A stretch of 64,000 nt of DNA from Ditylenchus dipsaci (Eukaryota; Nematoda; Chromadorea; Rhabditida; Anguinidae): positions 124,001 through 188,000 of the forward strand of contig SADC01000032.1 of NCBI GenBank assembly GCA_004194705.1. The letters are read 5' to 3'. The notes under the pieces are model-generated. The model did not search any database. It saw nothing but the letters and a program-made list of their open reading frames with translations, and was not told the DNA's origin. Below are positions 41,701 through 52,535 of this stretch, in pieces. Each line of letters begins with the position of its first letter. The stretch's first letter is position 1. Made by a program: the position numbers and the translations under genes.

Positions 41701-44700
41701 GGTGTGATGTCAACTCGAAAAGAACCGCTGTCAACATTAATTGTATCACCAATCAAGGTGATACAGATAAAATTTACAGTAAAATACACCGGCGCACATG
41801 CTTAACAAAACGAGACCCCGAGCCTAAGGGACGAGAGTGTCCGATTTGCACCTACGAAAATTCGGGATGTCCGGAATTCGATCTCCCGGATTCTCCATGT
41901 ACATTTATTTCGTGAACAACGGTGAATTTGAGAGCAGTGTTGTGTTATAGCAGTGCTGTTTATTTTTTGTGAACAAAAAGTTTAGAGAATAAAAATGAAT
42001 GTTGTAAAGATGCAATAATCCAATTTTTGTTCAGATACTATTTGAGTGAAGAGAGGGAGGCAGGCGGCAAGGACTCCTATTTTTTTGATTCAGGTCAGTT
42101 TGTTAGAGTATGTGTATTGAGGATGGTTAAATATGTTGCAATTCAGGTCAATCGCCAATAAACAAGGAGCTCCAATCCAGTAGCTATGGAGTCAACAACT
42201 ACGGCTATGACTTAAATGAAGTGCATACTAGCGGTACTTGATTTGTTGTTTAGTCATTTTTCATATACATGGCTAGTCAAAAAACACGGACATTTTTCGA
42301 ATTGAGATTTGTGTTGCATTTTTGGTAACAGTATAGAATTCACCAAACCAAAAAATAAATTTTTCGATTCCTCAGAAACAAAATAGGTTTGGCCCACCTG
42401 CAGACCATGAGAAGCAAGAATTTACGGGTCTTTTCCCTTTGAGGAAAAGTAAATTTGGGGGGGGGGGGGGGGGGGGGAGTTATGGATTCTATACCATAGC
42501 TGTATTTTTTTTGAAATGCTTTTTTATGAAAAGTGGTCACCTTTCTATTTGTACCTTCTGAGTTTTTAATTCAAATGCTCCTCGGTAGCTTAATTACTGC
42601 CGTGTTTATGACTAACCCTGTAGTTAACTATAGATGGCTTTTCTTCATACTTTTATCTTGGCGCAAATTTCGGTTTTGCCTTTTTTATTTACTTTTGCAT
42701 CTTTCCTTTACAAAGTGGAAACACTATTCAGTGGCACTGCTCATCTAGTTTCCAACAACGTATTACTTACATATTACTTGCATTGTCTTTTAAAATGAAG
42801 AACTGATAAAACAAGTGCCCGAGGTGTCATTATGGGGACGGAAGATAATTTTTTTCATTGTGCATTCTTGTAGAGCACCCACAGGTTGCAAGTGAAAGCG
42901 GTTTCCTCGACCCGCGTGATAATCAAAATTTTGAGAACAAACCTCCTGAAGTTTGAAATACGACCATGGTACGGGTACCATGGTTTGGCTAGAGTATAGA
43001 CTCTTCTCTTCAAAATTTAATTTTTTCCAAGGGAAAACCACATGCAATATCGCGATTCTCGACCCTTGAATAGGCACAATAACACTTGGTTTTCAAATAA
43101 TTTTTGCCTAGTTTAAAAAAGTAATCTAAGGTCATCGATGTCAGATTTGATGCAAAATAGTAAAAAATGGTGAAAAATTTGAAAAAATTGCGATCCTCGA
43201 TCTTTCATAAAAAATTTAATGTACCTCCAAAATAAATAAAATTTGCAGAAGGTGGCGCCAGAATAGTGCAGACACATGGAGGTGGGGAATTGCCGAATGA
43301 AGAAGATGCCAACTTTTCTTCACTGATGCATGACCGCAGTTTGGACTCTGCTACCGTGCTACACTCCTCAGGTCTAGCGGCCAACAGGTCAGATATGCTC
43401 TACAGGGAGACCAGTTCCAAGGAAGTGGACTACAGGACCACCACAACAACTAGCCGACCACCTGCTTACCCTGGAACAGTTCATATGGACAGTGATGTGA
43501 GCCAGACATCAGACAAATTGCAGGGCATATTAAAAAATCCAGGAGACACTAGCTGGAAACACTATTCATCTTCTGAAGACAAGTAAGCTTTTTGATAATG
43601 GGTGGTCGAGTGTTAATGTCTAGCTGTCAAATTGTGTCTTTCTCTGACATAGCTTTAGAAGCTGAAATTTCTCAGATTATTTTTGTACGGAAGTCACAAT
43701 GACAGTTCGAGGTCTGAATGCCCAAGGGGCATGGCTCTTTAAATACAAGTTTTAGAAGGTTTCGTGATTCAGCCACCATATTGCCTTCGATTTGGACCAC
43801 TGATAAGGCTGGGTCAAGCATGGTTTTAAGGCGCACACACAATGAGGAGGCTGGTTGCGGATGCTAAATCCGAAATCTGTAATCCGTCACATGGAAAGGG
43901 CCATAAGTTTTTTTCAAATTTTTAAAAAATTATTATTTTAATGCTATCAAGATTCAGGGCTACAAGATGAGCTATTGATAAAATAGACGCTGCTGAAAAA
44001 ATTGAGTTAAAAAGAAAAACTCCGCCCAAGCATCCGCACTCGAATTCGAGTTAAGATTCTTCGGTGGAGTCTTAAAATATTGTCTGAGTTTTTGAAACAA
44101 CATTTACTCAGTCAATAGCTCATTTGGTAGCCCTAAACATCAACTATTGGACTTTAATATTATATTAATATTATTAATTAATATTATTAAGACTTATATT
44201 TTATCAATGTTGCAATCATATTTATCTCTTTTCATACCATTTTGTAGCTCTGCATCTCCTCTTTCAAATGGCATATTAATCTTAGCTTGATTATTTTGGA
44301 TAAGTCGCCATTTGGCTCCAAACACTTGTCAGGTCCTTTTGAGAAATCAACCAGCGTTTTCATCACTTTAACTAGTCAAAGTTTTAATTCTGGATTTTAC
44401 GATCTAGCAACATCTTACAACTTAGTTGTAGCGCAGCTCAAGAGCTACAAAATCCACTTTACTGAATATTTTTTGGAAATCTAAGTATTGAGATATGGCT
44501 TTTTGGGAAAAAAGACTTTCTGAAAAAATGCAAGAAATCTGAAAAAATTGGAATAACTTGGATTTTGGCCATTTTTTCAGAAAGTCTATTTTTTCCCAAA
44601 AAGCTATATCTCAACACTTAGATTTCCAAAAATTATTCTGTAAAGTGGATTTTGTAGCTCTTGAGCTGCGCTACAACTTAGTTGTAAAATGTGCTAGATC

Positions 44701-47700
44701 GTAAAGTCCAGAATTAAAACTTTGACCAGTTAAAGTGATGAAAACGCTGGTCAATTTCTCAAAATGGCCTGACAAGTGTTTGGAGCCAAATGGCGACTTA
44801 TCCAAAATAATCAAGCTAAGATTAATATGCCATTTGAAAGAGGAGATGCAGAGCTGAAAAATGGTATAAAAAGAGAATAGATATGATTGCAACATTGATA
44901 AAATATAAGTCTTAATAAAATATCCCGGATAATTTTTGACCAACCCAATATATGATGTGAGAAGCTGAAAAAGCAACTGGAAAATAAAAAAACCACACCA
45001 ACTAAATAATTTTGGGAAAACAGTAAAAAAGCGAGGATTCTGTTTCGTGGATTCTCAGGGAGTAGTCTGTTTTAGCATCCGCAAACAGACTCCTTATTGT
45101 GTATGCGCCTTTAGACAATTGAAAAATCCAAATTTTAAAAAGGCAAAATTTTTGACCAAAATTATTATTTTTTGCAGGGCAAATATTTTATTGCCGCAAA
45201 TAAACTTTTTTGCCGATTAGACTCTTTTTTCTGCCTCAACGCCAATTTTTATTTGCAGTGAAAAGTTGTTTTACAGCAAGAATAGATTTGCGGCAAAAAA
45301 CTTTTTTTACGGCAAAAAAGTATTTCTATGGCAAATAACGTCCTTCAACCCGTATTTGCCCACAAGCAGTTTTTTCTACATAAACTTTCAATCAATTTTT
45401 TCCACTTAATGCAGGGCTGCGAATGAAAAATTTTAAAAAAGGACATTTGGGTGAAAAAAGGACATTTTGACTACTTTCGAAGTAATAGGGTCATTTTATC
45501 CAGTGCTTGTTGCCATTTTAGAGCGAAAAAAAGATTTTGACTAAATTTTCAAAAATAAAAAAAGATTTGGGGTGCCAAAAAAAGACAAATCTTTTTAAAA
45601 AGGACGATTCGGAGCCCTGACTTAATGTCTATCATATAGCAAATCATATACCAAAATTATATACCATTTATAGCCTTTGAAATAAGCAACAAAATTACAG
45701 TTTTATTTATGTAAAATAAATAAAAAAACTTAAAAGATATAACCTTTAAAGTTAGTTGAAAATTCACTTTTCAATTTTTTCAAATTTTTTTTATTTGAAA
45801 ATTAAAGTTATTTTAATCTAAAATAGTCAAAAAGGTCTCTGTTTTATGATCACAATAGGGAAAGCAAATGCTTTTCATTAAAGCTCTGAGTATGAGACAT
45901 ATTTCAGTATTTTATTTTGATTATAATGATGATATTTTGAAAACCAACCATTGCTCTCATTTGGAGAAGTTGGCGAGCAATTTTATACTTTGACTGGCCG
46001 AAACTTATATTCAGAGTATGCCGCTCGAGCAATATTTTAGCACTAAGCTGTAGCGCATTTCAAGAGCGAGAAGAATCATTCCGCTTAATAATTTTTGAAG
46101 ATCTGTGTGTTGAGATATGATCTTTTGAATTCCGAATGTAAGCAGGTACCCAGAAGGGACACAAGGCAGTTGGCCTCGATGCTAACTGTCCACTTAGTTA
46201 TGTTTTGATGACAATACTTATTTTTAAGTAATTTTTTTTGTTTCAAGCAATCCTAGTAGCCAAAATTTTTTCAGAAATCTGAATCAATCAATAGAATTGC
46301 AAGAAAATTCTTAGTTCTCGAGATATAAGCTAAAGTTGGAAAACAGACAGCATTTACCTGTATTTTCTAGTTTTGATCATATCTTGACAACTGAGTATTT
46401 TTTAAAATTCTGTTCAGTGATTCAGATTTCTGAGGAAATTTCAGATACAAATCCGAGCTCAGAATTTTGAAAAATTGCGTCCCTGATTTGTGGGCAAAAA
46501 CTGGTTAAACGTCATTGGTCCAGTTTCGTTTGCCTACTCAACCAATTTAAAAAGTTTGTCAAAAGCGCAAATTAAAAAAATACCGGCTTTTAGGGAGGCT
46601 TCTATTAGAGAAGATATTTTCGGGGATGCGAATTATCAGAATCAATACGGTTAATTGATAAAAAGAAGTATTTCGGACATCCTTCACGCCCTAAAGAAAC
46701 CACCTTCCACACTTTGAAGGAATAGATTGAAGTTTTGGTAGGATACTAAGTAATACTGTGCCTCATTGAACACAGCCTTCTTTTTTGGTTGCATCTTGCG
46801 ACTCACATAAATAGAACTGTGCAAAATAGAATTGATCTGAACAATTCTTTTAGTTATAAAAACTTGCTAGTTTATGCAAATTTTGCAAAAGATGTTTAAT
46901 TTGGTGCAAAATAGGTAAAATTTTTGTAAAAACAAAATTTTAGGCGATTTATGATAAGTACATTTTATATTTTAGTTCGTTGGCCAGAAAGATAGTTATA
47001 AGAGAATGCAGGAGAACCAGACAGAAGCTGGTGCTTTTTACGCGGTAATTTTTTTATGAATTTTATAATGTCAGTTTTAAAGGTGGACCGAGAAAACTTG
47101 AATAACTTTTTTCGTGGAGTGATCTCAAAAAATTTTTTGGGCGCTCGTGATATATAACTCATTTTGTAACTCACCTCACTGGCTACAAATTCAGTGTTAA
47201 ACATGCCTGAGAGTGAACTGCAAAAAGTTGGCCAAAAACACAATGCCAAGAACAAAATTTTGAATGGGAAAGGGGTCGGCCTAGCGTGAATGCTCTAATA
47301 GTTCACCCTTCTCTATTACCTCACCCTTTCAACATATTGATGCTTAAAAATTAATTTTTCGAACTGAGTAAATTTGGCAGCTAGTTTCGATGAAGAATTG
47401 TTTATTGCAACGTCGGTTTCAAAAATATTACAAAAAGGTAAAAGTATGAACCAAATTATTTTTTCTGACTTGCTTTATACTGCTACGTTTTTGTGCTATA
47501 TTTTACAAACATGTTACAGTAAATTATATCTCGTTAGAAACTCGAATAACAGGGCTTATTGATGGTGTTATTACTTTTAAAAATTAAATAGAATTACGCA
47601 AAGCCAAAATTTGACAAAAGACAAAAAGTAAATTTGCACCAAAAAATCTATATGCTTACCTTGGCCCTCTAACGCGAAAGTCAAATTTTGATTTAAATTT

Positions 47701-50700
47701 TTTTTCTTCAAAATGTCTGCCCCACTCTTTTTTCCCTTTTCCTGTCAGGCCGAGAAATTGATAAAATTACCCCGGATGTATGATTTGTTTAAGAACATGT
47801 TTAGTTAGCCATCAAACATGGAATAGTATATCCACGGGTCACCTGCAAATTGATGCAGGATTGATTTATTCCACATATATTTGCAGAATCGAAATAATCA
47901 ACAATTGTTTTAAAAGGAGCACGATAAGCTGAACATTTTGCAGCCATCTCCTAGTGCCACTACAATCAACGGCAAACAAAGTAACCATGCCGCCCAAAAA
48001 TGGACACACACCAGCAATAGTGGCAGTAGTAGAGGTAGACGGGATACTGGAAAAATGAGAAACTGCTGGAAACTGACCAAAAATTTTTTTGAACGATTGC
48101 TCAAGCAGATTATGTAAGTGGTTATTTTCAGCAATACCCTTGACTCAATTCTAGAAATGCTTAGCATTTCAGGGAGAGGGAATGGAGCCCTAAACTAGTA
48201 GCTAGCTTGTTAAGCATTCTGCTAGGCATTCTTCTACTATTGTTTCTAGTGTGGACGGTGCTCGGCTCTCTATTTTTTAGCTCTTCCAGAAGTTTTTTGC
48301 TGTATCCCCCGGTGTGTGAGGAGTGTTTGAAAAGAAATCCGGGCGCATCCTCTTACAGGTTTATTTTTTATTACTAGTAGGTGCCACCAAGATTTTGTGA
48401 AGTCTGACGGCTAAACCGAAAAATCACTGATTTAAAAAATGACACTTTGTGGTATTGTGTAAACTCCATGGGTGCTCTCAAATGTTTTTGTGCCATTGAC
48501 TATTTTTAGTCATTTTGACTCAGAATAAGCAACCACTGATTCTGACTCAGGGTGAGACCTACCAAAATAGCTGTAGAATATTTCGAGTAATATACGAGAA
48601 ATTCCACAGTTAATTAGGTGGGTCTTATCCTGAGTAGAATAAGTGCGTGTTTTTTTGGTCACTCTGAGTCATAATGACCAAAAATAATCAACGGGACAAA
48701 AAAATGCTCAACTTAACCTCCCTCCCTCAAAAGTCATAAATAAAAATTTTTTTCGGAGGCGAGTTATATCTATTTGTTCACCGATAGCCAGTAAAAACAG
48801 AAAGCCAAAAATGCGAAAATTTTCAAAAAAACAACCCTGAGCACACTAGGTGGAATAAGATGCTTACCTGCAACTGATTTCAATTTCTTTTGTAGGCCTC
48901 CAAGCCAACTGTATGTACATATCAGCAGTCCTGCTCAAGCGCATTTTGAGTTGATCGGCAATCCTCCTTTTAAAGTGAGTTTGGGCTTAGCTTTTCCTAT
49001 GTTTTTCCTATCCTTCTCCAAATTTTCTTTAAATAATTTTCTCCCTCCATACTCGTTAAAAATAACCAATGGCACTCATGCCTCCAACTGCAAAGTTTAT
49101 TTTGTCACAGAAAATTTCTTACTTACATGTTTCATACATACAAACTAGGGCTTGATAATTAAACATGGGTATAATATGTGAAAAATTGACTATTTTGTTT
49201 ATTTCGCAACTTTTTCTCGAAATTTAGGCAATTCCTTCACTGCTGTTGACTTTAACACCGGCTATGTAGCGATCGCTGATCATGCCTTAACTGATGAGCA
49301 AGGCAGACACACCACTTGTTTTATTATGCAATTAGACAGGTAGTACAACAAATTCATTATAAATATTTGGAACTAACAATCATAGAAATGCCATGCCTGA
49401 CATGAGCACACTCCAAGACGCTCTGTCCCACACCTATCATGAGGTTTGCTATCATTAATACTGCAGCCTAAACATGTAGCTACAGTGAATTCTCGATTTA
49501 ACGAACCCTGTGCACCAACAGAAATGTTCGTTTAATCGAGAGTTTTGTCAAATTGAGGATTCGTTAAATCGAGAATTATTTTCGTCAAATGAAGAGTGGC
49601 ACGAGTACACTACACTCAAAAACGACCGAAATTTTCGTTTTCCAGGGTATTACCAGCCAATACATGTATTAAGGATGTTTTTAGGTAGCAATCGACACTT
49701 TTCTGGAAAAAGAATTAACGACAATAATCTAACTTTTTGACTCGGGGGATCAAGGTAATTAAATCTGAAAAGATGCCTTGGTAGGATAGATAGGATGCCA
49801 CAACTAAAAATTCAAATAATAAGTATTTTTTTCAAACTAAGCATTTTCCTTGGTCTTCCAAAGCAAAAAGTCTAATTTTTGTCAAAAAAAAATTGCCTAA
49901 AAGTTTTGATCGCTTCCTAAAAACATGTTTATGCGTGCATTGTCTGCTAAAACGTTGAAAAATGATGCCTTTGGTTTCAGGTCATGCACATAATCTACAA
50001 AAAAAGCAAAACATTTTTGAAAATTTTGCGCACACAAAAATAATGCCTAGGTAGCCTTTGCCCAATTTTATGACAGAATTGAAACGTCTTTTTAGCAAAA
50101 AAATAAGTATATAATAAAACTTTATAGAAGTGACGTTATATTACATAACAACAAACTGTTTATTCGAAATGTTTTTCTCCATCTACTATTCAAATATTGA
50201 TTTCTAATGTTGCAGGTGAGGACACAGTATGGATGGCAAGAATACTGGCAATATAATGTAGAACCAGTGGATGCCTCCTTCATTCAGGGTATTCTAATGA
50301 AAAACTCTAACTGTTAACATGATTATTGCTGGTTGAAGGTAAATTCAAGGACGAAATAGATGACTGCAAAAACGTAAAATGGTAAAATTTCTTAGTTTTT
50401 CGCATAAAAAACTGATAAAATTATTTTATTAGGTACTTCCTCAAGCATGCTGTTTATACTAGAGGTAGCTTTTTAAAACTTTAACAATTTTTAAATGTCT
50501 CAGCAACCTTAGCATACACAAAGGCAGAAAAAAATTGTGAACAATATTGGCGACAGCATTGTTCTTGTTCTATTGTAGCCAGGGTTGGCATGGTGTGGCT
50601 TTATTGGCTACCGTATTTTCTCTAATTAAAGTACCCCCTGAAAGGAGGTTGAAACACGAAGAAAAGGCGGGACCATCGTTTTTTCTTTCTCGATCAAGTT

Positions 50701-51318
50701 TTACATGCGTTTGCATGTAAAACATAAAATTATTTTTTTTTAATTTATTTAAAAAATTTTTTTTTGCGTTCGGATGTAAAACTCGACCGAGAAAGAAAAA
50801 ATGATGGTCCCTACCTTTTCTCCGTGTCAGGTACGGGCATGCCCTTTAACTGTTTAGCTGAAAACAGCGTGTGATTTGTAGCATTGTAGATTCTTCCTGT
50901 TCTGAATGCTACGACTTTTGTTTGCCGGATTATGCTGTGCAAAGACGTCAAAAGTACGAGGATGAAGTCACTCTGGTAAGCTTTGAATTTAGGTTGCAAT
51001 ATTTAATGATGCTATCTCTATTTTCAAATAGGTTAAAAATCTGTAAATCCAATTTAGGGTATTCGCCGTTTAGATTGCTTCCGTTTGTATGTTGGTGAGG
51101 ACTTTCTTTAATTACTACACATATAATTTATAAAAATCCTAGGTGAATGGAGTAGATTTCGAGTAGACACAGACGAGAGTGGTGGCCATTGGCAATATCC
51201 AAAGCACAGCCCTAGGAAAACTCAACGAGATGAGGATGGCAATTGGGTAGATTGGTCAGTAAGCACGCAAAGTAAGGACAAACGAAACAGTCACAGAAAC
51301 ACTTTTGGAGCTCAATAG
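38769..51318 (+). CDS. type II transmembrane protein with BRICHOS-like ectodomain, 16 exons
   Basis: Exons: 38769-38832, 38994-39123, 42035-42093, 42147-42233, 43249-43582, 48027-48113, 48173-48358, 48896-48974, 49228-49339, 49386-49443, 50216-50288, 50339-50381, 50433-50464, 50890-50975, 51058-51094, 51143-51318 (TAG). Phases agree except one missing base before 49228. The first about 245 residues are hydrophilic and cytoplasmic (LPPLPVFAEADDEHR, TTTTTSRPPAYPG). One membrane helix, LVASLLSILLGILLLLFLVW, follows a basic stretch, so N-in. The ectodomain has CEECLKRNPG, then the BRICHOS pattern: SFTAVDFNTGYVAIADH, CFIMQLDRNAMPDMSTLQ and a later DDCKNVKW, i.e. the conserved Asp and cysteine pair. 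A cysteine-rich tail (SSCSECYDFCLPDY) and a Trp-rich end (NWVDWSVSTQ) complete it. BRICHOS domains act as chaperones for the C-terminal client part. Exon 1 starts right after TTTTAG. Family assignment is by pattern, not search. Confidence 0.82.
40616..41083. mobile_element. family-C element, AAGGCGCA...TGCGCCTT
   Basis: Ends AAGGCGCATTCACAATGAGG and CCGCATTGTGTGTGCGCCTT. Interior imperfectly palindromic around GAATTCGAGTTC. A second, interrupted copy is at 43828-45112. Confidence 0.75.
41197..41714 (+). mobile_element. Merlin/IS1016-like transposon fragment with transposase C-terminus
   Basis: Ends GTTGACATCACACCTCAAAT and GGAGGTGTGATGTCAAC. Inside, an exon-like segment at 41336 (MEELRNFTLANLYDKF), then, after TTCAAATCAG, a frame at 41442-41642 with LLATGAHTQTIESTWHKQ and SYVSDFVWRRKFAGVDIMF. 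The H-T-x-x-I-E-S-x-W and W-R-R spacing matches the last catalytic region of Merlin (ISXO2/IS1595-type DDE) transposases. Only the C-terminal third is present, so non-autonomous. No clear target duplication. Confidence 0.65.
42456..42478 (+). repeat. long G homopolymer
   Basis: A run of over 20 G in BRICHOS intron 4, next to GGTCTTTTCCCTTTGAGG, which also occurs at 52438 at the end of a family-A element. Runs of 8-13 G are common at family-A ends, so this is probably an eroded element terminus. Confidence 0.7.
43828..45112. mobile_element. family-C element interrupted by a long hairpin
   Basis: Ends AAGGCGCACACACAATGAGG and TTATTGTGTATGCGCCTT. Sequence between matches 40616-41083 up to about 44150 and again from about 44945, so the 44191-44911 hairpin was inserted into it. 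Non-coding, BRICHOS intron 43583-48026. Confidence 0.78.
44191..44911. repeat. long hairpin, about 330-bp arms
   Basis: GACTTATATTTTATCAATG at the left is complementary to CATTGATAAAATATAAGTC at the right, and pairing continues with few mismatches to a centre near 44555. Contains GTTGTAGCGCAGCTCAAGAG, also present in the hairpin 57685-58464 and, worn, at 46040-46075. Confidence 0.85.
45113..48026. other. BRICHOS intron: MITE plus unassigned sequence
   Basis: TTTGCCGCAAATA-type units at 45177-45350 form a short array; 45412-45619 is a CAGGGCTGCGAA...TTCGGAGCCCTG MITE; 45980-46140 is a worn half of the hairpin family. From 46150 to 48020 I see no exon or structured repeat beyond a single TACCGTATT end near 46645. 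Confidence 0.5.
45412..45619. repeat. MITE CAGGGCTGCGAA...TTCGGAGCCCTG
   Basis: Terminal repeats CAGGGCTGCGAA and TTCGGAGCCCTG; interior AAAAAGGACATTT and AAAAAGATTT units. CAGGG-type ends are frequent in hAT MITEs. Diverged copies at 54590-54740 and 58480-58640. Confidence 0.68.
49491..49595. repeat. pogo-like MITE with iterated TTAATCGAGA units
   Basis: TACAGTGAATTCTCGATTTA followed by four units of (T)CGATTTAACGAA/TTCGTTAAATCGAGA in alternating orientation. In BRICHOS intron 49444-50215; the rest of that intron shows nothing. Confidence 0.6.
50612..50845. repeat. mixed MITE ends in a BRICHOS intron
   Basis: TACCGTATTTTCTCTAATTA at 50612, then an inverted pair GACCATCGTTTTTTCTTTC (50671) and AAGAAAAAATGATGGTCC (50795), ending GTACGGGCATGCCCTTTAA at 50827-50845, which is the TTAAAGGGGCAT family terminus. 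Confidence 0.6.
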
Positions 51319-51415
51319 AATAGTAATTGTCATTGCATTGAGTTGAAGCATAAAAAAATACCTCGAAATTTGTTCAACTTTTGAAAGAAAACTCTGCAAA
51401 ATATATGTGTAAAGT

Positions 51416-51436
51416 AATAAAAATGTAGAGAATAAA
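51416..51436 (+). promoter_or_regulatory. polyadenylation signals of the BRICHOS-like gene
   Basis: AATAAA at 51416-51421 and again at 51431-51436, about 100 bp after the stop. The context GTAGAGAATAAAAATTATT recurs at about 53750 inside the adjoining transposon. Confidence 0.6.
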
Positions 51437-51708
51437 AATTATTTTTTGATGGTATCTATTCCTTTACAGTGCTTATTAGTTGGATGGGACACGGACAATT
51501 CACCCCAGGCCGATTCACCCCCGGCCAATTCACCCCCAGGCATAATTCATTTCTATTATTGATGAGAATAATATTTTAAAATTTAAAATAAAACCGAAAT
51601 TGATCTTTTTTGATAAATTTTTTGCTCTGGTTACTTTTCTCGGCATAATTCGTTATTTCCCTGTAGTTTTTATTTCTGTTTTCTTTCTGTGTTTACTATT
51701 TAGGCTAT

Positions 51709-52497
51709 ACTATAGAATCCCCACAGCTAGCGAAAAATTTACTTGGTCCCCAAGGTGAAAAATTTAAGAAAATTCAAAAAATATTTTTTTGAATCCCCGC
51801 CAAAACATTTTTAAAGGGAATAAGGGCTGTATTGGGAGGGGAAGGGACAAAAGAGGGCCACTTATCACACAGAGCTTACTAACAAGAAGATGTTGAACAC
51901 AGTTTTGAATGCTGTGGTCTACCACATAAATAAACTCTGGTATGCATGCTTTTTCATGCATCCAGAGTCACTTGCGAGTGATTTGTGTCTAAGGTATGTG
52001 GGTGTGCGCATCTCAACTCCAAGCAACCAAGCCCCTGCGCACCCAAAGGGGGCGCAGGGGGCTTGAGAGTTAGAGATGCGCGCACTCACTTACCTTAGAC
52101 ATGATTCCGAGAAGTACTCTTGACCATAAAATGCACATAGAATCTATTTTGCCACGGCCCAGTTGAAAAAGATGGTAGGACAACCGAAATAGTCCACAAT
52201 TCACTTTTTAAATAAGTTTGCGATGAAAGTGGCCCTTTTTATTCCCTTTCGCTCCCAAATTGGGAGTCCCAATACAGCCCTAAATGAAAAAATGTTTTGG
52301 CGGGAATTCAAAATATATTTTTTTGAATTTTTTTAAATTTTTACCTTGGGGGACCAAGGCAAATCGAATTTTTTTTCGATTTTTCGGAAACCAAAGTATT
52401 TCCGTGCTGTTTCAGAGCACGAGAAACAATATGAGACGGGTCTTTTCCCCTTCAGGAAAAGTAAATTTTCGATACCTGGGGGGATTCTGTAAGGTAA
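51709..52497. mobile_element. family-A palindromic element nested in the MULE-like unit
   Basis: Ends ATAGAATCCCCACAGC and TGGGGGGATTCTGTAAGG. Long arms meet around ATGCATCCAGAGTCACTTGC and a GC stem (CCCCTGCGCACCCAAAGGGG). Arms carry CTTGGTCCCCAAGG and CCTTGGGGGACCAAGG. Confidence 0.75.
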
Positions 52498-52535
52498 CCA
52501 CTAATTATTAGCCTAAGTTTTTTTTTGATTACAGG

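Larger units (their letters stand above)
39124..42034. other. BRICHOS gene intron 2: two elements and short-motif arrays
   Basis: Contains GTTCGCCAC units (39425-39475), a decayed hairpin similar to 32150-32300 at 39885-40010, an inverted-repeat element at 40616-41083 and a Merlin-like fragment at 41197-41714. The ORFs at 39388-39810 overlap repeats and show no family signal. Confidence 0.5.

Noticed and set aside
42533..42748. 71-codon hydrophobic ORF
   Set aside because: T-rich intron sequence between BRICHOS exons 42233 and 43249; no splice sites that keep phase.
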